From the NCBI GenBank assembly GCA_042408445.1, contig JBHORC010000023.1:1-64000 (forward strand): DNA of 64,000 nucleotides, written 5' to 3'. Shown piece by piece: positions 34,165 through 42,328 of the stretch. Each line of letters opens with the position of its first letter. Position 1 is the stretch's first letter. The notes under the pieces were generated by a model that saw nothing but the letters and a program-made list of their open reading frames with translations, was not told where the DNA came from and ran no database searches. Source of the DNA: CF-46 sp042408445. Its GTDB lineage: Bacteria; Chloroflexota; Limnocylindria; Limnocylindrales; CSP1-4. A program made the translations under genes and the position numbers.

Positions 34165-34920
34165 ATGACCTTCGAGCGAACCGCTCCCGCGCCGGAGCCC
34201 GCCCCGACTCCCGCCATCGCCCAGCAGGCGGAGCACGGCATCAGCGGCGGCGCGCCGACGCCGGTCCAGATCCGCCTCCAGATCCTGTCGACGGAGCACT
34301 GGTCGTTGCTGGCTTCGCGCGGCCTCGCGTGGAACGAGTCGTTCAGTCGGGCCGGGATGTTTCTGTCGACCTTGTCGGGATCGATCGTCGCGCTCGGCCT
34401 GATCGGGAGCGTGGATGGCTTTCACGACGCATTCTTCGTGGCCGCGCTCGTCGTCCTGCCGGTCGATCTCTTCGTCGGGATCGGGACGTGGCTCCGGATG
34501 GGCGCGACGAACTACCACGACGCGATTGCTGTGGCCGGGATGAATCGCATCCGTGCCGGCTACCTGGAGATCGCTCCTGATCTCGAGCCGTACTTCGTGA
34601 TGGGCACGCGCGACGATGCGACAGGCATCGGGATCACCATGGCCGTGCCGCCCGGCACGGCACCATTCGTTCATCTTGTGGCGGGGACTCCCACGCTGGT
34701 GATGGTCCTGAACGGGGTGATCGCGGGCGCGATCGCGGCCCTGGTTCTCGTCCGGTTCTCCGCGCTGGGGAGCCTCGCGATCATGGCAGCCGCCCTGAGC
34801 GTTGCGGTTCTGCTGATCGGCGCGCAGTTCCGGGTTGCCCGCCAGAACATCCGGCGCGGCCAGCAGGCGTTGCAGCCGATGTTCCCGACACCCGATCCCG
34901 TCGTCCGCGCCAGGCAATGA
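34165..34920 (+). CDS. Membrane protein upstream of mttB-like gene
   Basis: A 251-residue protein: a polar N-terminal 45 residues, two hydrophobic segments (FLSTLSGSIVALGLIG; FFVAALVVLPVDLFVGIG), a middle soluble part (about 115-170) and two C-terminal helices (LVMVLNGVIAGAIAALVLV; IMAAALSVAVLLIGAQF). No family is recognised. It overlaps the MttB-like gene start by ATGA, so the two are coupled. A role in delivering or sensing the methylated amine substrate is only guessed from position. Confidence 0.6.
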   Translation: MTFERTAPAPEPAPTPAIAQQAEHGISGGAPTPVQIRLQILSTEHWSLLASRGLAWNESFSRAGMFLSTLSGSIVALGLIGSVDGFHDAFFVAALVVLPVDLFVGIGTWLRMGATNYHDAIAVAGMNRIRAGYLEIAPDLEPYFVMGTRDDATGIGITMAVPPGTAPFVHLVAGTPTLVMVLNGVIAGAIAALVLVRFSALGSLAIMAAALSVAVLLIGAQFRVARQNIRRGQQALQPMFPTPDPVVRARQ

Positions 34921-36440
34921 CTGTCGAGCCGGTCGCCCATCGGCGCCGCGAGCGCCGGACGACCGGGTCCGTCCCGCAGCTCCCGTTCCGGCAGCTGACG
35001 AACCCGTTCACGCCGCTCGAGGTGCTGTCCGCGGACCAGATCGAGGACGTCCACCGCGCGTCCCTCCGGATCCTCGCCGAGATCGGCGTCGAGGTGCTGG
35101 GCGACCGGGCGATCGATCGGCTCGCCGCGGCCGGCGCCTCGGTCGATCGCACGACGCGGCGTGTTCGCCTGGAGCCCGGGCTTGTCGAGGAGCTGATCGC
35201 GACCGCGCCGGCCGAGTTCACACTTCACGCCCGCAATCCCGAGCGCGACGTCATCCTCGGCGGTCGGAATCTCGTCTTCTCGTCCGTCGGGGGCCCGGCG
35301 TTCGTGACGGACCTGGACCGTGGCCGCCGGGCCGGCAACTGGCAGGACTTCCAGGATTACGTGCGGCTCATCTCCGCGCTGAACGTGATCCACCAGGAAG
35401 GCGGCGGCCCGCTCGAGCCGACCGACCTCCCTGTCGAGACGCGCCATCTCGACATGTACGCGTTCCTCGCGACGACGCTCGACAAGACGTGGCACTGCCT
35501 CGGCTTCGGGGCGGCGGTCGTCGAGGACGCCCTGGAGATCACCGCGCTCGCTCGCGGGGTCGATCGCGACGCGCTGCTCGCGGAGCCGTCACTGATCACG
35601 ATCATCAACACGAACTCGCCGCTTCGCCTTGACGGGCCGATGGGCGACGGCCTGATCGCGATGGCCGAGGCGGGCCAGGCGGTCGTTGCCACCCCGTTCA
35701 CGCTCGCGGGCGCGATGACGCCGGTGACGCTCGCCGCGGCGATCGCCCAGCAGAACGCCGAGGCGCTGTTCTGCGTCGCACTCAGCCAGCTCGTCCGGCC
35801 CGGTGTGCCGGTCGTCTACGGCGCGTTCACCTCGAACGTCGACATGCGGACAGGCTCGCCGGCCTTCGGGACGCCGGAATCGGTGAAGGGCGCGATCGCC
35901 TCCGGACAGATGGCCCGTCGCTATCGCCTGCCCTGGCGATCCTCGAACGCGACCGCATCCGTCGTCGTCGACGCCCAGGCGGCGTACGAGTCCGAGATGG
36001 CCGTGTGGGGAGCGATCATGGGCGGCGTGAACCTGCTCTACCAGGGCGCCGGCTGGCTCGAGGGCGGGCTCACCGCCTCCTACGAGAAGCTGATCGTGGA
36101 CGCCGAGATCCTGCAGATGATGTCCGAGGTCCTGCAACCGATCGTCGTCGACGAGGCGACGCTCGCGGTCGATGCGATCGCCGAGGTCGGTCCCGGTGGC
36201 CACTTCTTCGGATCGGCCCACACGCTCGAACGCTTCGAGACGGCGTTCTACCGGCCGATCCTGTCGGACTGGCGGAACTACGAGACGTGGGCGGACGACG
36301 GGGCGCGAACCGCCACGGAACGGGCGAACGGGATCTGGAAGCAGCTGCTCGCCGAGCACGAGCCACCGCCGATCGACGATGGACGGCGCGAGGCGATCGG
36401 CGCGTTCGTTGCGCGGCGCAAGCAGGAGATCATGAGATGA
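34917..36440 (+). CDS. MttB-family (trimethylamine/betaine-type) methyltransferase, no pyrrolysine
   Basis: A 507-residue protein of the MttB superfamily (COG5598). It has an N-terminal helical part (LRILAEIGVEVLGDRAIDRL), then a TIM barrel with IINTNSPLRLDGPMGDGLIAMAEAGQ, TPFTLAGAMTPVTLAAAIAQQNAEAL and GGVNLLYQGAGWLEGGLTAS. The frame is uninterrupted by an in-frame amber, so it is a non-pyrrolysine homologue. Characterised ones demethylate quaternary amines such as glycine betaine onto a corrinoid protein. No corrinoid protein or MtbA-like partner is encoded nearby. It is coupled by ATGA to the membrane gene before it and the cupin gene after it. Confidence 0.87.
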   Translation: MTVEPVAHRRRERRTTGSVPQLPFRQLTNPFTPLEVLSADQIEDVHRASLRILAEIGVEVLGDRAIDRLAAAGASVDRTTRRVRLEPGLVEELIATAPAEFTLHARNPERDVILGGRNLVFSSVGGPAFVTDLDRGRRAGNWQDFQDYVRLISALNVIHQEGGGPLEPTDLPVETRHLDMYAFLATTLDKTWHCLGFGAAVVEDALEITALARGVDRDALLAEPSLITIINTNSPLRLDGPMGDGLIAMAEAGQAVVATPFTLAGAMTPVTLAAAIAQQNAEALFCVALSQLVRPGVPVVYGAFTSNVDMRTGSPAFGTPESVKGAIASGQMARRYRLPWRSSNATASVVVDAQAAYESEMAVWGAIMGGVNLLYQGAGWLEGGLTASYEKLIVDAEILQMMSEVLQPIVVDEATLAVDAIAEVGPGGHFFGSAHTLERFETAFYRPILSDWRNYETWADDGARTATERANGIWKQLLAEHEPPPIDDGRREAIGAFVARRKQEIMR

Positions 36441-37045
36441 CGCACAGCCCGGACGAACCCGTCCGAGCGCTGCTCGAGCGGATCGCCGCGCCGGCCGCGG
36501 AGCCGACGCCGGACCTGGCGGCGATCGGCCGTTCGCTCGCCGAGCTCGCCGGCGATGCCGACTACCTCGCCACGTGGATTGAGCGCATGGGCGGACGAAG
36601 CGGTGCGCTCCCGATCCACGCTCCCGCGCGCGGACCGCGACTGACGCTGGTCCACCGGCCCGACGGGGAGATGAGCGCGGTCCACAGCCACGGCACGTGG
36701 GTGGCGATCAGCGCGATCGCCGGCGTCGAGACCCACCGGCGTTGGCGGGTGATCGACGGGGAGGATGGCTCCTCGCGGGTGGAGCTCGCGGAGGATCGGG
36801 CGCTCGAAGCGACGGAGGTGGCGACGCTCCTCCCGCCGGACGACGTTCACGACCACGGTCATCTCGCCGGCCGCGGCGCACCGGCGTACGCCCTGATCCT
36901 GCTCGGCGACGACCAGACCCGGTTCACGCGCAGGGAGTGGGACCTCGCGACCGGTCGCCACCGGGTGCTGGTGCCCGGCGACGGCGGCCGCTGGCTGGCG
37001 TCCGAGCCGATGCCCGCGGAGGCGGCAGCGAGCATCACGGGATGA
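36437..37045 (+). CDS. Cysteine-dioxygenase-like cupin protein
   Basis: A 202-residue cupin. The metal-binding region MSAVHSHGTWVAISAIAGVE contains the HxH pair, and DDVHDHGHLAG supplies the third His, the pattern of thiol dioxygenases (CDO type I family). The N-terminal 90 residues are helical. Such enzymes oxidise a small thiol to the sulfinate with Fe(II) and O2. Fusion to the MttB operon by ATGA suggests a substrate carrying both methylated N and sulfur, or reuse for another small molecule. This is inference. Confidence 0.68.
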   Translation: MTHSPDEPVRALLERIAAPAAEPTPDLAAIGRSLAELAGDADYLATWIERMGGRSGALPIHAPARGPRLTLVHRPDGEMSAVHSHGTWVAISAIAGVETHRRWRVIDGEDGSSRVELAEDRALEATEVATLLPPDDVHDHGHLAGRGAPAYALILLGDDQTRFTRREWDLATGRHRVLVPGDGGRWLASEPMPAEAAASITG

Positions 37046-37151
37046 ATTCGGTCGGTCGACCGTCCTCGTCGGCCGTCATACTTCGCGCACTCTGCCGCGG
37101 GCCGATCCGCCCCGGCAGTCGTCGCCGCCCGGACGCTCGCGGGCGAGACGG

Positions 37152-37595
37152 ATGCAGCGAGGGTTGGGCTGGACGATGGCGATGAACGCAGTCGACGCGT
37201 TGGCCAGGGTGCCGATGCTCGCGAGCCTGGACCGGAAGCACCTCGAGAAGCTCGCGAAGGACTTCTCCGCTCGGACCTTTCCGGCCGGCGCCGTCGTCGT
37301 CCGCGAGGGCGATGACCACGGCGTCGGGTTCTTCGTCATCGCCGAGGGCGAGGCAATCGTGTCCGTCGGAGGGAACGAGGTTTCGCGGCTGAAGGCCGGC
37401 GACAGCTTCGGTTCGATCGCCCTGATCAGCGACCGGGTCCGGACCGCGACGGTGACCGCGGTGACCGATCTCCCCTGCTACGTCATGACCCTCTGGGATT
37501 TCCGCTCATTCGTGAAGGGCGACAGCGAGATCGCCTGGCAGCTCCTCCAGCAGCTCGCCCAGATGGTTCGCAAGCAGAACGACGCGCATCACTGA
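37152..37595 (+). CDS. Cyclic-nucleotide-binding-domain protein
   Basis: A 147-residue stand-alone cNMP-binding (Crp-like) domain: VDALARVPMLASLDRKHLEKLA, then FPAGAVVVREGDDHGVGFFVIAEGEAIVS and RLKAGDSFGSIALISDRVRTATVTAV. The phosphate-binding cassette FGSIALISDRVRTATV retains the Arg-Thr-Ala but has Ile-Ala instead of Glu-Leu/Ala. No DNA-binding domain is present. It may sense a nucleotide and act on a partner. A second protein with a C-terminal domain of this type is at 57822. An in-frame ATG 24 bases downstream (MAMNAV) is an alternative start. Confidence 0.72.
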   Translation: MQRGLGWTMAMNAVDALARVPMLASLDRKHLEKLAKDFSARTFPAGAVVVREGDDHGVGFFVIAEGEAIVSVGGNEVSRLKAGDSFGSIALISDRVRTATVTAVTDLPCYVMTLWDFRSFVKGDSEIAWQLLQQLAQMVRKQNDAHH

Positions 37596-37630
37596 TCGGG
37601 GACCCGGCGCGGCCGGTTCGACGCTGAGCC

Positions 37631-37975
37631 TTACGCGGGCGGCAACAGGAAGTACGCCGCGAGGGCGAGCACCAGGAAGATGATCACGAGGGTCGCGGCC
37701 CAGGCGAGCGCCTCGGTGAGGGTCAACCCGAGGAAGCGGTGATTCCGCGAGACGCGCGTCGTCACGAGCCAGACGAGGCCGACGAGCGCCACGGCGAGCG
37801 CCTGCGGCATCGAGACGAACGTCGCGGCCATGACCGACACCGCGATCACCGGCTGGAACCGCTCGAACGTCTCGAGCGCGGTCGGCCGGCGCGGTGGTCC
37901 GAGGTCCGGTGGCGGGGCGTCGTCGCCCGACGGATCGGTGGCGCGTGCCGCGGGGTCGTGCAGAGGTTCGCTCAT
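37631..37975 (-). CDS. Small membrane protein, last gene of the tryptophan dioxygenase operon
   Basis: A 114-residue protein with a Pro/Asp-rich N-terminal 35 residues and two C-terminal hydrophobic segments (PQALAVALVGLVWLVTT; TLVIIFLVLALAAYFLL). No family is recognised. Its ATG overlaps the tryptophan 2,3-dioxygenase stop (bases 37972-37975), so it is translated with it. Convergent with the cNMP-binding protein. Confidence 0.6.
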   Translation of the reverse strand: MSEPLHDPAARATDPSGDDAPPPDLGPPRRPTALETFERFQPVIAVSVMAATFVSMPQALAVALVGLVWLVTTRVSRNHRFLGLTLTEALAWAATLVIIFLVLALAAYFLLPPA

Positions 37976-38772
37976 AGTCGGCCGCGGATCTCCCACAGGT
38001 CGGGGAACATCGGACGGAACAGCGTGGTCCGGAGGTACTCGACCCCGGCCGAGCCGCCCGTGCCGCGCTTGGTGCCGATCGTTCGCTCGACCATCTTGAC
38101 GTGACGATACCGCCACTCCTGGATGCCCTCGTCGAGATCGACGAGCCGTTCCGCGACGAGCGCGGCGTCGGCGTCGCTGCGGTAGACGACGACGAGGACG
38201 TCCTGGACCCGCTCGTCCGGCTCCGGTGGGAGGGTGGGATCGCGCGCGAGCACGTCGTCCGCAAGCACGTGGCCGCGCGCGGCGAGGTACGCCAGGAACG
38301 ATCCCCAGAGCGCGCGCCGCGCCTGGGCCGCCTCGATCCGCCGGCGCGCGGATCCCTCCGGCTGTGCCCGAGCCGCTCCCGGATCCCGCTGCCCGAGCAC
38401 CGCCTCGACCTCGCGGAACTGCGCTGACTGGAAGCCCGATGCGCTCTCGAGGCGATCGCGGAAGGAGAGGAACTGGAGCGGCGTCATCGTCTCGAGGACG
38501 TCGACCTGGGCGACCAGCGTCTTGAGGATCTTCAGCACCCGATTGAGAAGGTGGAGCGTCGTGTCCGTGTCCGCCCGCTCGAGCGTCGCCTGGATCTCCG
38601 CCAGCTCGTGGAGGAGCTGCTTGAACCACAGCTCGTAGACCTGGTGGATGACGATGAACAGCAACTCGTCGTGCTCCGGGCGGCCGTCCGACGCGGTCGA
38701 CAGCGGCCGCTGGGCCGCGAGCAGGTCCTCGAGACCCAGGTACGACGCGTAGGTGACGGCGCGGCGCGTCAC
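37972..38772 (-). CDS. kynA: Tryptophan 2,3-dioxygenase
   Basis: A 266-residue heme dioxygenase with the full set of family blocks: YLGLEDLLAAQRPL, HDELLFIVIHQVYELWFKQLLHE (distal His), FLSFRDRLESASGFQSAQFRE and EWRYRHVKMVERTIGTKRGT, which carries the heme-ligating His and the GTGGS loop. It oxidises L-tryptophan to N-formylkynurenine. No kynurenine formamidase or kynureninase is visible. The start is GTG at 38772 inside a GTGA overlap with the DUF1059 gene. The start codon would give VTRRAVTYASYLG. Confidence 0.94.
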   Translation of the reverse strand: MTRRAVTYASYLGLEDLLAAQRPLSTASDGRPEHDELLFIVIHQVYELWFKQLLHELAEIQATLERADTDTTLHLLNRVLKILKTLVAQVDVLETMTPLQFLSFRDRLESASGFQSAQFREVEAVLGQRDPGAARAQPEGSARRRIEAAQARRALWGSFLAYLAARGHVLADDVLARDPTLPPEPDERVQDVLVVVYRSDADAALVAERLVDLDEGIQEWRYRHVKMVERTIGTKRGTGGSAGVEYLRTTLFRPMFPDLWEIRGRL

Positions 38773-38960
38773 GCGGTTCGGCGGTCGCCGGGCTCGGACG
38801 GCTGCGAGCGCTGGAGCGCCGCGACGACCTGGTCCCGGCTGGCCTCCATGTTGTGGATCCGGCGACCGTGATCGATCGTGGCGTCGACGACGGTGTCCTC
38901 GGTTCCGGTCACCGTCCAGCCACACGCGCAGCTGTTCGTGAACTCGCCTTCGTCCGACAT
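38769..38960 (-). CDS. DUF1059-like small cysteine protein
   Basis: A 63-residue protein: a short acidic N-terminus, CACGWTVTGTEDTVVDATIDHG, then RRIHNMEASRDQVVAAL. The pair of Cys around CGW and the conserved HG matches DUF1059, a family of unknown function. It is coupled by GTGA to the tryptophan dioxygenase gene. Confidence 0.75.
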   Translation of the reverse strand: MSDEGEFTNSCACGWTVTGTEDTVVDATIDHGRRIHNMEASRDQVVAALQRSQPSEPGDRRTA

Positions 38961-38984
38961 GGGTCGACTCCTTCTGCGGCTCGA

Positions 38985-39479
38985 TCAGCCGAGGTTCCGG
39001 AATGGCTCCGGCACGCGTCCCGAGAGCGGCAGCTGCCAGGACGCCGGGAGCGCTTCCGCGACGGCGGGGTCATCCTGGGCGAGCCAGGCAAGGTGGCGCA
39101 GGCCGTGCTCCATCACGGCGCCGATCTCGATGGCAGCCGGCGCGCTCGTTGCCGCCGACCGGGCAAGCTCGCTCCGCCGGACTGGCTCCCGGGCCATCGG
39201 TCCGATGACGGCCGCGTCGATCACGACCACAAAGCTGAGGATGACGGCATTCCGGTCGCGTCGCCACGACGTCGAGTGGACGAGGATCGGCGGCCCAACC
39301 GTCTCGCGGACGATCCGGTCGACGACCTCGACGGGATGCTCGGCGGCGCCGAGCTGGACGATCCAGGCCTGCGGCCCGTCCGGCCCCGTGAGGACGATCT
39401 CGCCATCGACGAGGGACAGGACGAAGATCTCGGCCTGGACGGGGCTGTCGACGTCCCAGCCGTTCGGCGTGCGACTCAC
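38985..39479 (-). CDS. Uncharacterised protein, first gene of the tryptophan dioxygenase operon
   Basis: A 164-residue protein starting at GTG 39479 (SRTPNGWDVDSPVQAEIFVL). The N-terminal half has a beta-rich pattern (FVLSLVDGEIVLTGPDGPQAWIV) followed by ILVHSTSWRRDRNAVILSF. The C-terminal half is helical (HGLRHLAWLAQDDPAVAEAL). I do not recognise the family; a NUDIX-like start can be imagined but the GX5E signature is absent. Its stop is 24 bases before the DUF1059 start on the same strand. The longer frame to 40469 lies inside the gene on the other strand and was rejected. Confidence 0.6.
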   Translation of the reverse strand: MSRTPNGWDVDSPVQAEIFVLSLVDGEIVLTGPDGPQAWIVQLGAAEHPVEVVDRIVRETVGPPILVHSTSWRRDRNAVILSFVVVIDAAVIGPMAREPVRRSELARSAATSAPAAIEIGAVMEHGLRHLAWLAQDDPAVAEALPASWQLPLSGRVPEPFRNLG

Positions 39480-39560
39480 CGTCGCATCGTAGCCGTCGTC
39501 GCGAGCGGAACGGCCGGGAACCTGACGGGACCTGACCGGCGCCGTCCGTAGACTCGCCCA

Positions 39561-40655
39561 GTGACGAACCTGGCGATCGCCCACGCACGACTCCGGAACA
39601 GCCGGCTCGCCACCGACCCGCTGGCCACGTCGCAGGACGTCGTCCGGTGGTTCGGCGCGGTCCAGTCGCAGGACGTTCCCGGTGCGCTCTGGGCGATCGC
39701 CCAGCGCCTGCCCGCGGGAACCGGCGTGGAGGAGGTCGCCGGCGCGTTCGACCATGGGGAGATCATCCGCACTCACGCGCTGCGGCCGACCTGGCATTTC
39801 CTCGCACCGGACGAGCTGCGCTGGATCCAGGCGCTGACGGGCGAGCGGGTCCATCGTGTCGCCGGCTCGATGTATCGCCGTCTCGGCCTGGACGCCGCCG
39901 AGTTCCGGCGAGCCGAGGCGGCGATGCGGGAGGCGCTGTCCGGCGGTCGCGCGCTGACGCGTGACGAGCTCCGGCCGCCCGTCGCCGCGACGGGCCTCGA
40001 CGTCGCCGACCCGCTCGTGATCACCCATCTCGCGATGCACGCCGAGCTCGACGCGGTGATCTGCAGCGGACCGCGGCGGGGCAAGGAGTTCACCTACCAG
40101 CTGGTCGACGAGCGCATCCCGGCGACGCCACCTCGCACCGCCGACGACGCGCTGCGGGACCTCGCCGGCCGCTACTTCACGAGCCACGGTCCTGCCCTCG
40201 TCCACGACATGGCCTGGTGGTCCGGGCTGACCGTCACGGCGGTCCGGCGCGGGGTGGAGCTCGCCGGCGACGTCCTCGAGCACCGCGAGATCGACGGCAA
40301 GCGCTACGTCGCCGCAACCGGTGGATTCGAGCCGGCTGACGTGACGGACCCGCACGTCCTCCTCCTCTCGAACTACGACGAGTACCTCGGCTCCTACACG
40401 GACTACTCGCCGATCTTCGACGTGTCGCTGCCGCAGGCGCGAACCGTTGCCGACGTCCTCGGCGTCCACATCGTGGTCCGCGACGGTCTGGTCGTCGGTG
40501 GCTGGCGGCGTGCGTTCCGGGGCCGCCGAGCGGTGGCCACCGTCAGCCTGCTGAAGCCGCTCTCCGCCGAGGAGCGGCGGGCGCTGGAACGCGAGACGGA
40601 GCGCTGGGCCGCGTTCTTCGGGCTGCAGCCGGAGCTCGTCGTCCGCGAGGCGTAG
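39561..40655 (+). CDS. Winged-helix DNA glycosylase-like protein (HTH_42, AlkZ/YcaQ family)
   Basis: A 364-residue protein of the HTH_42 family: ARLRNSRLATDPL, VRWFGAVQSQDVPGALWAIA, then RTHALRPTWHFLAPDELRWI. The Q-x-Q motif in AVQSQD matches the catalytic Gln pair described for AlkZ, a glycosylase that excises alkylated bases and interstrand crosslinks. Later blocks (HGPALVHDMAWWSGLT; LLSNYDEYLGSYTD) are typical. The start is GTG at 39561. Whether it acts in general repair or self-resistance is not shown; no biosynthetic cluster for an alkylator is nearby. Confidence 0.8.
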   Translation: MTNLAIAHARLRNSRLATDPLATSQDVVRWFGAVQSQDVPGALWAIAQRLPAGTGVEEVAGAFDHGEIIRTHALRPTWHFLAPDELRWIQALTGERVHRVAGSMYRRLGLDAAEFRRAEAAMREALSGGRALTRDELRPPVAATGLDVADPLVITHLAMHAELDAVICSGPRRGKEFTYQLVDERIPATPPRTADDALRDLAGRYFTSHGPALVHDMAWWSGLTVTAVRRGVELAGDVLEHREIDGKRYVAATGGFEPADVTDPHVLLLSNYDEYLGSYTDYSPIFDVSLPQARTVADVLGVHIVVRDGLVVGGWRRAFRGRRAVATVSLLKPLSAEERRALERETERWAAFFGLQPELVVREA

Positions 40656-40664
40656 CGCCGGTTC

Positions 40665-40686
40665 GCCCGCCTCGCTCGGAGCGGGC
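40665..40686. terminator. Hairpin between convergent genes
   Basis: GCCCGC and GCGGGC form a 6-bp stem around a 10-base loop between the AlkZ-like stop (40655) and the mttB-like stop (40728). It could serve both strands. No U-tract. Confidence 0.4.
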
Positions 40687-40727
40687 CGCGTCGCGATTCC
40701 TTGGTCGAGCCGGCCTTCGCGGAGCCC

Positions 40728-42257
40728 TCAGGCGACGACGTGCCGCCGCCGGTTCTCCCGCCGCCGGCCGATGGCAGCTTCGGCGTCGCCGGCGACCGGA
40801 GCAGCCGCGGGCGCGACCAGCGGCAGTTCCGTCTGGTCGACGAGCCCGGACCGCAGGATCCGCTGCAGCTCGGCGTCGATCGCGGGATCCGTCTCGAGCT
40901 GCGCGTACGCCGCGAGCCGGCGGTTCACCTCGTCGGTCGCCCGCTCGTCGATCTCCTTGGCGCCGGCCTTCGTCCACGCCTCCCGGTTGTCCCGGTCGAT
41001 CAGCGTCGAGGGCAGGAGGAGCTCCGTGGGCCAGTGCTCCAGCGTGTGCGGCGCCATGATCAGGTGCTGATCGGCCATCAGCTGGTCGATGAGGTCGCTG
41101 ACCGGCAGGTCGCCCTGCTCGCGGACCTCGCGGACGAAATGAAGCGCCTGACCGCACATCGCGTCGTCGTAGACGAGCTTCGGCAGGGAGAAGACGAGCA
41201 GGAAGTCCAGCATCCCCGGGCCGCTCACGCTGTTCACGCCGGCGAGCGCCGCCAGGAGGGCCGACCCGAACGTCTCCGCACCGGCCTGGGCATCGAGCGT
41301 CTTCGCGTCGGACAGCGCCATGTACGACTGCGTCGGCAGCCCGAGCCATTTCGCCACGGCGACGTACGCGACGTCGAGCTGGAGCGCCTCGATCGCCGCC
41401 ATCGGCGACGACGCGATCTTCATGTGGAACGTGGCGGGCGCGCCGCCGAAGAGGACGGGTGCCCCCGGCCGGACGATCTGGGCCATCGTGATGCCGGCAA
41501 GGACATCGATCGTGTGGAAGACCGTCGCGCCGATCAGCGTCACGGGCGCGATCAGCCCCATGAGCGTCACCGGCACGATCTCGACCGGGATCCCGGCCTC
41601 GACGCAGTCGATCAGGTTCTGGCAGGAGTCCTCGCTGTACCGGAAGTTGCCGGTCGCGGTGATCGTGAAGATCGACATCGGCCGGGCGCGAAGGTCGTCG
41701 GCGCCGTCCCGGAACAGCGCCATCATCTCGGTCATCCGCGGCACGCCGTGCTCCGTGAAGGCCCCCGAGACGACCGGCTTCGTCGAGTTCGTCAGGCAGA
41801 GGTAGAGGCGCCACGCATCGGAGACCTGCGGCTCGATGTCCGAGGTCGAGAACGCCGTGGCCAGGTAGGGGATATTGGCGAGCCCATCGCCGAGCCGGAT
41901 GTACTCGGCGAAGTCCTGGCTCTGCGCCAGCCGTGTCTCGCCGGTGCGATGGTCGAGGACCTTCAGGCCGCTGGAGCCGGGGATGAAGTGGACCCGGTCG
42001 TCGCCGAGATCCGCGCGGACGCCGCCGTCCCGACCGAAGAGCTGGAACGAGCCCGGCGCAACCCGGATCGCCTCCTCGACGACTTCTCGGGGGAACAGGA
42101 TCCGGCCGTCCGGTCGCTGCGGCAGGCCCGCCGCGATGAGCCGTTCGCGCATGCCCGCGCCGCGGATCTCCATGCCGTGGGTCGCCAGCACGCGCTTCGC
42201 CTCGTCGACGATCCGCTCGACGAGCGCCGGCTCCAGGATGTTCAGGCTCGGTCGCAT
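40728..42257 (-). CDS. Second MttB-family methyltransferase, no pyrrolysine
   Basis: A 509-residue MttB-superfamily protein: AKRVLATHGMEIRGAGMRERL, SGSSGLKVLDHRTGETRLA-type early block, SMFTITATGN-like IFTITATGNFRYSEDS, VTLMGLIAPVTLIGATVFHT and GVNSVSGPGMLDF. It has no internal amber. It differs clearly from the MttB at 34917, so the two are probably not recent duplicates and may use different methylated amines. A C-terminal Ala/Arg-rich tail of about 35 residues is extra. It starts at ATG 42257, divergent from an SDR across 71 bases. Again no corrinoid partner is close. Confidence 0.87.
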   Translation of the reverse strand: MRPSLNILEPALVERIVDEAKRVLATHGMEIRGAGMRERLIAAGLPQRPDGRILFPREVVEEAIRVAPGSFQLFGRDGGVRADLGDDRVHFIPGSSGLKVLDHRTGETRLAQSQDFAEYIRLGDGLANIPYLATAFSTSDIEPQVSDAWRLYLCLTNSTKPVVSGAFTEHGVPRMTEMMALFRDGADDLRARPMSIFTITATGNFRYSEDSCQNLIDCVEAGIPVEIVPVTLMGLIAPVTLIGATVFHTIDVLAGITMAQIVRPGAPVLFGGAPATFHMKIASSPMAAIEALQLDVAYVAVAKWLGLPTQSYMALSDAKTLDAQAGAETFGSALLAALAGVNSVSGPGMLDFLLVFSLPKLVYDDAMCGQALHFVREVREQGDLPVSDLIDQLMADQHLIMAPHTLEHWPTELLLPSTLIDRDNREAWTKAGAKEIDERATDEVNRRLAAYAQLETDPAIDAELQRILRSGLVDQTELPLVAPAAAPVAGDAEAAIGRRRENRRRHVVA

Positions 42258-42328
42258 CGCCGGCCATCATGCAGGACCCGGACGGCGCGCCGCGCTCGCG
42301 ATCCGCGCCGTACGCCTACCCTGAACCC

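Noticed and set aside
34917..42257. Pyrrolysine-containing MttB
   Set aside because: Neither MttB-family gene has an in-frame TAG, and no pyl genes are present.
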